NCBI GenBank assembly: GCA_017471465.1
Contig: JAFUTI010000006.1
Location: 1-64,000 of the forward strand
DNA: 64,000 nt
Direction of reading: 5' to 3'
Source of the DNA: Prevotella sp.
GTDB lineage: Bacteria; Bacteroidota; Bacteroidia; Bacteroidales; Bacteroidaceae
The translations under genes were made by a program, and so were the position numbers. Shown piece after piece: positions 33,661 to 40,360 of the stretch (positions within the stretch are counted from its first letter, which is position 1; the number at the start of each line of letters is the position of its first letter). Under the pieces are notes generated by a model. That model had not been told where the DNA came from. It saw nothing but the letters and a program-made list of their open reading frames with translations, and made no database searches.

Positions 33661-35157
33661 TTATGCGAACGGATTCTCAGTGGGATAATAGTCACCCTTC
33701 GGGAAGTTGTAGTCGATCTCCTCAACGGGGATGCCCATGTACTTCAGCACCTCCCACAGATACTTACCGGCGTGGTCGAACATCACGGCGCAGTGGTGCG
33801 GATAATGCTTCTCGATAAGCACGTGACGATAGAAGCGGCTCATGTTCTTGATACCGAAGATACCGATAGAACCGAATGAGCGTGTAGCAACAGGAATCAC
33901 CTCACCCTGAGCGATATAGGCGCGCAACTTGGTGTCGGCTGTCGACTGCAGGCGGTAGATGGTAGCCTTGCCGGGCTTGATGTCGCCCTCCAGCGTACCG
34001 TTGGTCACCTCGATAGGCAGAGCGCGGGCCATGATGCGCTGGAAACACATCTGGCAGTTGCAGACCTTCGAGCTAGCGGTGTTACCGCAGTGGAAGCCCA
34101 TGAAGATCTCCTTGTCGGTGTACTCGTCGCAGAGGAACTTCTTGCCCTTGATGCTCTCCTCGTACATATCCTGAGGCACGGTGTTGTTGATGTCGAGCAG
34201 CGTGGTAGCGTCCTCAGTGATGCAGGTACCGATGAACTCAGAGAGTGTACCGTAGATGTCCACCTCGCAGCTCACGGGGATACCACGACCGGTGAGACGG
34301 CTGTTGACATAGCAAGGCACGAAGCCGAACATGGTCTGGAAGGCAGGCCAGCACTTCGTGGTCAGCGACACAAACTGGCGGCAACCCTTGTGAGCCTCTA
34401 CCCAGTCGAGCAGCGTCAACTCATATTGAGCCAGCTTAGGCAGCACACTGGGAATCTTGTTGCCGGTTCCCAGTTCGGCGGCCATATCCTTCACCACATC
34501 GTCGATGCGTGGGTCGCCCTGATGCTTCTGGAACGACTCCAGCAGGTCGAGCTCGGAGTTCTCCTCAATCTCAACGTCAAGGTCATAGAGGGCGCGGATA
34601 GGAGCGTTGCAAGCCAGGAAGTTGTTGGGACGGGGACCGAAGCTGATAATCTTCAGGTTCTGCAGACCGACGATAGCGCGGGCGATGGGCAGGAACTCAT
34701 GGATAAGCTCTGCGCAGTGAGCAGCGTCGCCTACGGGCTCCTCAGGAATGTAGGCACGGGTCTTACGCAGTGACAGGGCGTGGCTGGCGTTCAGCATACC
34801 GCAGTAAGCATCGCCACGACCGTCAATGAGGTCCTGCTGGGTCTCCTCAGCAGCAGCGCAGAACATGGCGGGGCCGTTAAAGTATTTGGCCAGCATGGTC
34901 TCGGAAATCTCAGGACCGAAGTTGCCCAGGTAGACGCAGAGGGCGTTACAACCAGCCTTGGTGATGTCCTCCAGGGCCTGCTGCATGTGAATCTCACTCT
35001 CTACGATGCAGATAGGACATTCATAGATACCATCTTTGCCAAACTTCTTCTCATACTCGGCAATAACGGCCTTACGGCGGTTGACGGCCAATGACTCAGG
35101 GAAACAGTCGCGACTTACGGCCACGATACCAATCTTAATTACAGGTACGTTGTTCAT
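33661..35157 (-). CDS. L-fucose isomerase-like protein
   Basis: A 498-residue cytoplasmic protein of the L-fucose/L-arabinose isomerase superfamily. It opens IKIGIVAVSRDCFPES and shows IESEIHMQQALEDITKAGCNALCVYLGNFGPE, LKIISFGPRPNNFLACNAPI, and SCEVDIYGTLSEFIG, where a metal-binding Glu and Asp are expected. A Cys-rich stretch (HCGNTASSKVCNCQMCFQ) is seen near residue 365. The sugar cannot be told; L-fucose, L-rhamnose-related or D-arabinose are options from the family. Its place beside two pectinases suggests it processes a sugar released from pectin, but that is only context. Confidence 0.85.
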   Translation of the reverse strand: MNNVPVIKIGIVAVSRDCFPESLAVNRRKAVIAEYEKKFGKDGIYECPICIVESEIHMQQALEDITKAGCNALCVYLGNFGPEISETMLAKYFNGPAMFCAAAEETQQDLIDGRGDAYCGMLNASHALSLRKTRAYIPEEPVGDAAHCAELIHEFLPIARAIVGLQNLKIISFGPRPNNFLACNAPIRALYDLDVEIEENSELDLLESFQKHQGDPRIDDVVKDMAAELGTGNKIPSVLPKLAQYELTLLDWVEAHKGCRQFVSLTTKCWPAFQTMFGFVPCYVNSRLTGRGIPVSCEVDIYGTLSEFIGTCITEDATTLLDINNTVPQDMYEESIKGKKFLCDEYTDKEIFMGFHCGNTASSKVCNCQMCFQRIMARALPIEVTNGTLEGDIKPGKATIYRLQSTADTKLRAYIAQGEVIPVATRSFGSIGIFGIKNMSRFYRHVLIEKHYPHHCAVMFDHAGKYLWEVLKYMGIPVEEIDYNFPKGDYYPTENPFA

Positions 35158-35200
35158 TCTTTTATTTGTTTAGAATAGTAATAAATGGTTTTTCAACCGA

Positions 35201-35232
35201 CAAAGTTAGGAACTTTTCGCCGAATAACCAAA
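35201..35232 (-). promoter_or_regulatory. Promoter of the isomerase gene
   Basis: On the minus strand TTTG (35229-35232), 20 bp, TAACTTTG (35201-35208). The ATG lies 43 nt downstream. Confidence 0.82.
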
Positions 35233-35406
35233 ATTATTTCGTTTAATAAATGTTACTTTCCTAAATTATACGCTCTATGCAACCAATTAAAAAGAATAAG
35301 AAACAAAAATTACCAAAATAAAATTTCCGAAAAAAATAATTTGGTTGATTTGCCCGCATCAACGCATCTACAAACGTGTTCAAAAATGAAAAAAATTGTG
35401 ATTTGT

Positions 35407-35437
35407 TTTGCATTCTTCATACTTATTCGTATCTTTG
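35407..35437 (+). promoter_or_regulatory. Promoter of the first antitoxin/PIN operon
   Basis: TTTG (35407-35410), 19 bp, TATCTTTG (35430-35437). The antitoxin ATG is 155 nt downstream. The leader (to 35592) has no credible gene, only two 10-codon frames (from 35453 and 35474) and a nested stem GACCTC..GAGGC/GCCTC..GAGGTC at 35515-35547. The rest of the 435-bp gap holds the divergent isomerase promoter. Confidence 0.75.
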
Positions 35438-35592
35438 CCAACGAAATTCAAATGTCAAACCCTTTTAATCGAAATGGCCAATGAAGTAAAAACAGAACGA
35501 ATGTAACGCTAACCGACCTCCATACTGAGGCTCAGCCTCGCGAGGTCACAGAGATAATAATAAAAGAATATTGATGAAAAATAATTGGATTT

Positions 35593-35823
35593 ATGTCGTA
35601 TAGTCAGATTGCACAACTGGAACTGATGAATGCCTTGAACAACATTAACTCAGAAGCTGAGTTGAACGAGTTTAAGGATTTAGTTGCCCGCTTCTTTGCC
35701 CAAAAGGCCCAGAAAGCTATTGATGACCTTTGGGATAAGGGCATTATCAACGAGGAAACAATAGAGCAATGGGGTACTGAACACATGCGCACTCCTTATA
35801 GATATGCGACGCATCGTTCTTGA
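35593..35823 (+). CDS. Antitoxin-like protein of PIN locus 1
   Basis: A 76-residue, Glu- and helix-rich protein (MSYSQIAQLELMNALNNINSE), ending in WGTEHMRTPYRYATHRS. The gene overlaps the PIN-domain gene by 20 bp. Its middle (LVARFFAQKAQKAIDDLWDKGIINEETIEQWGTEHMRTPY) is closely matched by the protein at 37175 (LWDAGIINEKVIEEWGKEHMRTPY), so both are the same family. It has no obvious DNA-binding fold that I can name. An antitoxin role is inferred from gene order and overlap only. Confidence 0.78.
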   Translation: MSYSQIAQLELMNALNNINSEAELNEFKDLVARFFAQKAQKAIDDLWDKGIINEETIEQWGTEHMRTPYRYATHRS

Positions 35824-36220
35824 TACTAATTGCCTCTTGCAGGCTCTGCCCTCAAGTAGTCCGTATCACAAGATATGGACAGATATGTTTGATCACAAGA
35901 TTTGCCTGTGTGTCAATACAGAAATTCTCGATGAATACGAGGAAAAACTTGCAGAGAAGACAACAAAAGTAATTGCCCATAACGTAGTTGAGGCTATTGC
36001 TAGACTAAGTACCACCGTCTATCAGGAAGTTTATATCCATTTTGGCTTGATTACCCAAGACGCAGATGACAACAAGTTTGTAGATTGTGCTGTAGCCGCC
36101 AATGCTGAATACATCGTTTCCAACGACAAGCATTTCAAAATATTAGATGACATTGACTGGCCCAAGGTCACAGTTCTTAAAATACAAGAGTTTATGCGAC
36201 AAATAGAATCCAAACCTTGA
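35804..36220 (+). CDS. PIN-domain toxin, locus 1
   Basis: A 138-residue PIN-domain nuclease. The acidic metal-site residues are visible: D7 in VLDTNCLL, E40 in CVNTEILDEYEEKL, D88/D89 and D94 in DADDNKFVDCAVAANAEYIVSNDKHF, and D108. The family is the stand-alone PIN group of toxin-antitoxin systems, which cut RNA. The reading frame starts inside the antitoxin gene (20-bp overlap), so both are translated together. The domain is complete and looks functional, unlike the copy at 37396. Confidence 0.88.
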   Translation: MRRIVLDTNCLLQALPSSSPYHKIWTDMFDHKICLCVNTEILDEYEEKLAEKTTKVIAHNVVEAIARLSTTVYQEVYIHFGLITQDADDNKFVDCAVAANAEYIVSNDKHFKILDDIDWPKVTVLKIQEFMRQIESKP

Positions 36221-36349
36221 TATTTCCTTCTCATCTCCACCGCTTAGTCGGTGGCAGGATACACTATATCAATTTTACAAAACTAACAGAATAGCGTTTC
36301 TGTTCGAATACTTTGACATAAAGATATTGAGCTTTTGCTCTTGTTCTTT

Positions 36350-36469
36350 GTAGCAGAATACCGCCAAACATTCAATTACGAAAGAACAAGCAGTCAGAAG
36401 GCTCACGTCGTAAGGCGTGGGCTATTCGTGCTTGTTTCGTAATAGGTCACTTGGCGGTAACCGTGCTAC
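36350..36469. ncRNA. 120-nt near-perfect hairpin, possible structured RNA or miniature element
   Basis: GTAGCA pairs with TGCTAC, TACCGCCAA with TTGGCGGTA, ATTACGAAA with TTTCGTAAT, CAAGCA with TGCTTG, and GCTCACG with CGTGGGC at the tip. A symmetrical 7x7 internal loop (36368-36374 / 36444-36450) divides the stem, with a small bulge at 36384-36386. This takes up most of the 285-bp gap 36221-36505. It resembles the long closed stem of 6S RNA in shape only; a palindromic mobile element is as likely. No standard promoter is clear. Confidence 0.5.
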
Positions 36470-36505
36470 AGATAAGTATTGAACAGTTCCGCCTTTTTAT
36501 TTATT

Positions 36506-37036
36506 ATGAAATTCAATACGATTATCACAATTTTTGCACTATGCACTTTAACGATGACAATATCTGCTCAGAGTAAAGTGCCTAAAGAGTATGAGTTGAT
36601 GAGAAATGTTTCATCTGTCAATATGAGCTCTGACTATTCTGCCATGAAAGTAAAAAAGGTGAAAATAAAGGAGTATGTAGAGATGAAGCTGAATATGGAC
36701 TTTACGAGGTTCTGCAATTCAGTTGAAAGCATTATCATAGATTCTGCAAATGAGGAATTAGACAAAATGGGAATGAAGATTGTGGAAAAGAACGATTCCT
36801 GTGACATAGAAATAAAGCTAATGTTCACCGATACAGACCCTGATGGAGAACATAGTGTGATGGTAAAGTTAGTTCATAAGCCTTCCGACACTTTAATATC
36901 AACATTCGATATTAACTCGAACGGTGGAAGGGGGGATGATTTTCGTGAAATGTTTATGAATGGTTTACTGAAGACTGGTAAGACCCTTGGAAAGGAACTG
37001 TGCAAAATCAAATCCACAACAGATTCCACGAAATAG
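36506..37036 (+). CDS. Small exported protein, function unknown
   Basis: A 176-residue protein with a signal peptide MKFNTIITIFALCTLTMTISAQ. The mature part begins SKVPKEYELMRNVSSVNMSSDYSAMKVKKVKIKEYVEMKL and is mixed alpha/beta with a short repeated-strand pattern (CDIEIKLMFTDTDPDGEHSVMVKL). I do not recognise the family; it resembles small conserved exported proteins of Prevotella. It is followed by a terminator at 37074 and preceded by the long hairpin at 36350-36469. Low base composition relative to neighbours suggests the 35-37.6 kb region is an acquired patch. Confidence 0.7.
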   Translation: MKFNTIITIFALCTLTMTISAQSKVPKEYELMRNVSSVNMSSDYSAMKVKKVKIKEYVEMKLNMDFTRFCNSVESIIIDSANEELDKMGMKIVEKNDSCDIEIKLMFTDTDPDGEHSVMVKLVHKPSDTLISTFDINSNGGRGDDFREMFMNGLLKTGKTLGKELCKIKSTTDSTK

Positions 37037-37073
37037 AATCAAAGCAACAGTCATTGATACTTCCCCTAAACTA

Positions 37074-37103
37074 TGTGGAGGCCCGAGCGGCTTCCACATT
37101 TTT
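37074..37103 (+). terminator. Terminator after the small exported protein
   Basis: TGTGGAGGCC, loop CGAGC, GGCTTCCACA (one G-T pair) followed by TTTTTAT. Confidence 0.8.
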
Positions 37104-37123
37104 ATGAAATAATCCTCACTAAA

Positions 37124-37155
37124 TTTGGAAGCTTAAAAAAGAATGTTTATCTTTG
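37124..37155 (+). promoter_or_regulatory. Promoter of the second antitoxin/PIN operon
   Basis: TTTG (37124-37127), 20 bp, TATCTTTG (37148-37155). The antitoxin ATG at 37175 follows 19 nt later. Confidence 0.85.
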
Positions 37156-37174
37156 CACACAAAACGAAGATAGT

Positions 37175-37399
37175 ATGCAGCAATTACGATTTAATCCTGC
37201 CCAATATGAACTTATAAACCTGCTCTCTTGTGTTGACAAGGAGGAGGATATTGTAGAACTGAAAGAGGTTATTGTTCAGTTTCTCAACAGGCGTCTACAA
37301 AGGGAAATAGACAAACTTTGGGATGCAGGCATCATCAATGAAAAAGTTATAGAAGAGTGGGGTAAAGAACACATGCGTACCCCATATAAAAATGCGTGA
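37175..37399 (+). CDS. Antitoxin-like protein of PIN locus 2
   Basis: A 74-residue protein starting MQQLRFNPAQYEL and ending LWDAGIINEKVIEEWGKEHMRTPYKNA. It is a paralogue of the protein at 35593: the C-terminal 25 residues are nearly the same. I moved the start to 37175 because the longer frame from 37073 begins in the preceding terminator and crosses the promoter. It overlaps the PIN fragment by 4 bp (ATGA). Because its toxin partner is broken, this antitoxin may be a remnant or may serve to neutralise the locus-1 toxin. Confidence 0.78.
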   Translation: MQQLRFNPAQYELINLLSCVDKEEDIVELKEVIVQFLNRRLQREIDKLWDAGIINEKVIEEWGKEHMRTPYKNA

Positions 37400-37633
37400 T
37401 GACAAACAGATATATCGTATTAGACACTAACTGTTTGTTACAGTCTCTTTCAAGATTCAGCCCCTACTATTGTGTGTGGGAAGCTTTTGTTATGGGTAAA
37501 TATACTCTGTGTGTCTCAACCGAAATATTGGAAGAATATGAAGAGATTATCGCTTCTCACATGTCTCCATCCATTGCGCAAATTAGCTATTGAAATCATC
37601 CTTCGTGCAAATAACGTAAAACGGGGTTCTTAA
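37396..37633 (+). pseudogene. PIN-domain toxin, locus 2, frameshifted and truncated
   Basis: The N-terminus is a good PIN start (IVLDTNCLLQSLSRFSPYYCVWEAF, then CVSTEILEEYEEII), paralogous to the toxin at 35804. After SPSIAQ the frame breaks: a stop is met at 37591-37593. Reading on in the next frame gives LAIEIILRANNVKRGS and TAA at 37631-37633, which fits the family's next helix, so one extra A in the AAA at 37580-37582 explains the shift. Even then the C-terminal half with the catalytic D-x-x-D residues is absent. The toxin is therefore dead. Confidence 0.8.
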
Positions 37634-37661
37634 AAGGTTTTAGGGGGGTGGGAAACTTGAG

Positions 37662-38306
37662 TTATATCAGCTCTGTCGGCGAGGCGATAAAGGTCGTGGC
37701 ACCGTTGGCCGTCAGTAAGTCCTTGTCACGAAAGCCCCAGAGCACACTGATGCAGGGCAGACCCGCGTTACGGGCTGTCTGCAGGTCAACGTCGCTGTCG
37801 CCAACATAGACGGCATGCCGACCATCGACGCCCAACTGGCTCAGGGCCTCGTTGACGGTGTCGGGTGCCGGCTTCTTGCGGATGCCCTCGGCCTCGTGCT
37901 CGCCGACAGCCACCTCGATGGTTTCAGGAAAGAAATGCCGACAGAGTTCCTTGGTGGCAGCATCAAACTTATTGCTCACCACGGCCGTGCGGCAGCCTCG
38001 CGCTTTCAGCACCGCCAGCATCTCGGGTACACCGTCGTAGGGCCGCGTCGTGTCTAACGAGTGTTCCATATAATACTGACGGAAAGCCTCAAAGACCTCC
38101 TCAAAACGGGGATTCTGCTCACCGTCGGGCACGGCACGCACCATCAGCAGCCTGACACCATTACCCACAAAACGCCGCACATCATCGCGCGAATGCTCTG
38201 GCATCCCATAGCATCGCAAGGCATAGTTCACGGCTGCCGTCAAGTCGTCGAGTGTATCGAGCAACGTGCCGTCGAGGTCGAAGATATAGGTGTGGTATTG
38301 CTGCAT
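37662..38306 (-). CDS. HAD-superfamily phosphatase, phosphoglycolate phosphatase-like
   Basis: A 214-residue HAD hydrolase. Motif I is TYIFDLDGTLLDTLDDL (nucleophile Asp), motif II the Ser in TAVVSNK, motif III the Lys in KKPAPDT and motif IV GDSDVDLQTARNAG. The cap domain (residues about 15-85) is the Gph type. Phosphoglycolate is the usual guess, but pyrophosphate or sugar phosphates are possible. I chose the ATG at 38306 (MQQYHTYIFDLDG) since the longer frame starts with TTG inside the -7 box. It is monocistronic. Confidence 0.88.
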   Translation of the reverse strand: MQQYHTYIFDLDGTLLDTLDDLTAAVNYALRCYGMPEHSRDDVRRFVGNGVRLLMVRAVPDGEQNPRFEEVFEAFRQYYMEHSLDTTRPYDGVPEMLAVLKARGCRTAVVSNKFDAATKELCRHFFPETIEVAVGEHEAEGIRKKPAPDTVNEALSQLGVDGRHAVYVGDSDVDLQTARNAGLPCISVLWGFRDKDLLTANGATTFIASPTELI

Positions 38307-38336
38307 CGCTGTCGAAAGTCTTTGTCTGTTCGTGTG

Positions 38337-38366
38337 CAAAGATAACCATTTTAATCGCTCTACAAA
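38337..38366 (-). promoter_or_regulatory. Promoter of the HAD phosphatase gene
   Basis: On the minus strand TTTG (38363-38366), 18 bp, TATCTTTG (38337-38344). Confidence 0.7.
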
Positions 38367-38462
38367 TATGAGGGGAGACCCGATTCTCCCCGTTTTTGCA
38401 ACATTTAACTTTTTCCGATGCAGGATTCTGGATTATCCGCTCTTTATTAAGCAGAAACGAAC

Positions 38463-38470
38463 TAAATTTG
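38463..38470 (+). promoter_or_regulatory. -7 box of the serpin 2-sigma operon
   Basis: TAAATTTG matches TAnnTTTG; the serpin 2 start follows 18 nt later. Confidence 0.55.
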
Positions 38471-38488
38471 CAAACAAAAAGGAAAAGT

Positions 38489-39781
38489 ATGATGAAAAAG
38501 TGTACGATGTGGGGAGCCGTCACCCTGCTAATGGCAGCGATTGTAGGATGCACGTCTGAAGAAAGCATCACAACAACGCCAAATCCAACTATCTGCCCTG
38601 TCGACACAGACGCCGTCATGTCGAACGAGAACAACGAACTGAGGTCTATCGTACTGACTCGCTCAGAACAGCAGTTGGTGAACCAAAGCAACAGCTTTGC
38701 CTTTAAGCTGTTCCGCAAGATTTCTTCCAACCAAAGTGAAATCGTCTCACCCATCAGCATCACTTACGCCCTTGGGATGCTGAACAACGGTGCTGCCGGC
38801 GAGACACAGGCACAGATTAACAATGTGTTAGGATTCGGCGAGACAGGTGCTGACGGCATCAACGACTTCTGCCGCAAGATGCTGACGGAGGCTCCAACCC
38901 TCGACAGGCTGACGAAGGTGATGATTGCCAACACCATCTTTATGAACAAAGGTTATGAACTGAGAGCTGACTTTATCAACAAGGCCCACCAATACTACGA
39001 CGCAGACCCTGAGACACGCGACTTTGCTGACGGACAAACAAGAGATGTCATCAACAAGTGGGGCAGCGACCATACGATGGGTATGATTCCTGAAGTGCTG
39101 AAGGAGGAAGAGTTTAAGACAGACGCCGTCAGCTATCTGCTCAACGCCATCTACTTCAAGGGAGCCTGGGCAGAGAAGTTTGACAAAGCAAACACAACAA
39201 ACGAGGAATTTCAATCGTACTCAGGAAAGCAACAGGTGCCGATGATGCATCAGGAACATGAGTTCAACTATTCGGAAAACGAACTCTGTCAGGTACTCCG
39301 TCTGCCCTATGGCAACAATGCCTACTCGTTGACCCTCCTGCTGCCAAAGGAGGGAAAGACCATCAACGACGTGCTGCAGACGCTGACGGCAGAGACGTGG
39401 CAGCAATATCAATGGATGGGTAGCAAAGCTATCGTAGATGTGAAGTTGCCGCGTTTTGAGTCGCAATCCAGCGTCAACCTCAAAGGCATCATGACAGCAC
39501 TCGGTATGCCAAATGCCTTCAATGATAATTTAGCCGAGTTCCCCAATTTCTGCAATGTCCCTACCTATATCGGTCTGATGAAACAAGTGGCGAAAATCAA
39601 ACTTAACGAGGAAGGCACGGAGGCGGCTGCTGTCACCGTAATAGGTATGAATGAAAAATCATCTATTGAACCTCAAGAACCAAAACGCGTCAACTTCCAT
39701 GCTACCCGTCCGTTCCTCTATGTCATCAGCGAACAATCCACTGGCGCCATCTTCTTTATCGGACAATATGCAGGCGACTGA
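38489..39781 (+). CDS. Lipoprotein serpin 2
   Basis: A 430-residue lipoprotein serpin. Signal and lipobox: WGAVTLLMAAIVGC, with TSEES after the Cys. Serpin landmarks: NSFAFKLFRKISS, SPISITYALGMLNNGAAGET, the shutter and breach regions, and the hinge EEGTEAAAVT with Gly at residue 376. Counting from that Gly as P15, P1 falls on the Lys of MNEKSS, so a trypsin-like target protease is predicted, different from serpin 1. The C-terminus is the typical TRPFLYVISEQSTGAIFFIGQYAG. The loop is a few residues longer than in alpha-1-antitrypsin. It is directly followed (6 bp) by an ECF sigma gene, which suggests stress-regulated expression. Confidence 0.92.
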   Translation: MMKKCTMWGAVTLLMAAIVGCTSEESITTTPNPTICPVDTDAVMSNENNELRSIVLTRSEQQLVNQSNSFAFKLFRKISSNQSEIVSPISITYALGMLNNGAAGETQAQINNVLGFGETGADGINDFCRKMLTEAPTLDRLTKVMIANTIFMNKGYELRADFINKAHQYYDADPETRDFADGQTRDVINKWGSDHTMGMIPEVLKEEEFKTDAVSYLLNAIYFKGAWAEKFDKANTTNEEFQSYSGKQQVPMMHQEHEFNYSENELCQVLRLPYGNNAYSLTLLLPKEGKTINDVLQTLTAETWQQYQWMGSKAIVDVKLPRFESQSSVNLKGIMTALGMPNAFNDNLAEFPNFCNVPTYIGLMKQVAKIKLNEEGTEAAAVTVIGMNEKSSIEPQEPKRVNFHATRPFLYVISEQSTGAIFFIGQYAGD

Positions 39782-39787
39782 CTATAA

Positions 39788-40360
39788 GTGTTTACAATAG
39801 GGCAGAGTAATAACGAACAACGCTTGGTAAAGCGGCTTCGCAACGGCGAGAACGGGGCGATGCAGGAGTTCTATTCGCTCTATGCTAACCGTCTGACGGC
39901 AGTCTGCTCACGTTACATCGTGGATAAGGATGACTTGAAGGATGTGTTCCAGGATGCATTCATTCATATTCTCTCTCATATCCGAGACTTCGAATATCGT
40001 GGAGCAGGCTCCCTTCAGGCTTGGGCCTCGAAGATAGTGGTCAACGAGGCGCTGAGCTTCCTGAAAATAAAGAAGCAGCACGAACTGTTGTTCTCAGACG
40101 ATGTTGCTGAAATCCCTGAAGAAGAGACTCCTGACTTCAACGACATTCCACCAGAAGTTATCCAGCAAATGATACAGAGCCTGCCAACAGGCTATCGAAC
40201 GGTGTTCAACCTCTACGTCTTCGAGCAGAAGAGCCACGGCGAGATTGCCAAGCTGTTAGGTGTCAAGGAGGGCACCTCTTCCTCTCAGTTCAGCAGAGCC
40301 AAAAGCCTGCTTGCCAGAATGATCAGACAGTATATCAACAAAGAACAGTTAACGCGATGA
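39788..40360 (+). CDS. ECF-type RNA polymerase sigma factor
   Basis: A 190-residue sigma-70 family factor of the ECF class. Region 2 covers about residues 20-90 (NGAMQEFYSLYANRLTAVCSRYIVDKDDLKDVFQDAFIHILSHI), and region 4 is C-terminal (LPTGYRTVFNLYVFEQKSHGEIAKLLGVKEGTSSSQFSRAKSLL, a helix-turn-helix). The start is GTG at 39788. It begins 6 bp after the serpin and overlaps the next gene by 4 bp (ATGA), so it and the barrel protein are one unit. Its partner is likely the membrane-anchored protein that follows, acting as sensor or anti-sigma. Confidence 0.92.
   Translation: MFTIGQSNNEQRLVKRLRNGENGAMQEFYSLYANRLTAVCSRYIVDKDDLKDVFQDAFIHILSHIRDFEYRGAGSLQAWASKIVVNEALSFLKIKKQHELLFSDDVAEIPEEETPDFNDIPPEVIQQMIQSLPTGYRTVFNLYVFEQKSHGEIAKLLGVKEGTSSSQFSRAKSLLARMIRQYINKEQLTR

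Noticed and set aside
33661..35157. A complete polysaccharide utilisation locus around the pectinases
   Set aside because: No SusC-like or SusD-like genes and no hybrid two-component regulator are present from 27 to 36 kb, so only isolated enzymes can be claimed.
35185..35484. 99-codon frame in the isomerase-antitoxin gap
   Set aside because: AT-rich, no signal or motif, and it spans two promoters in opposite directions.
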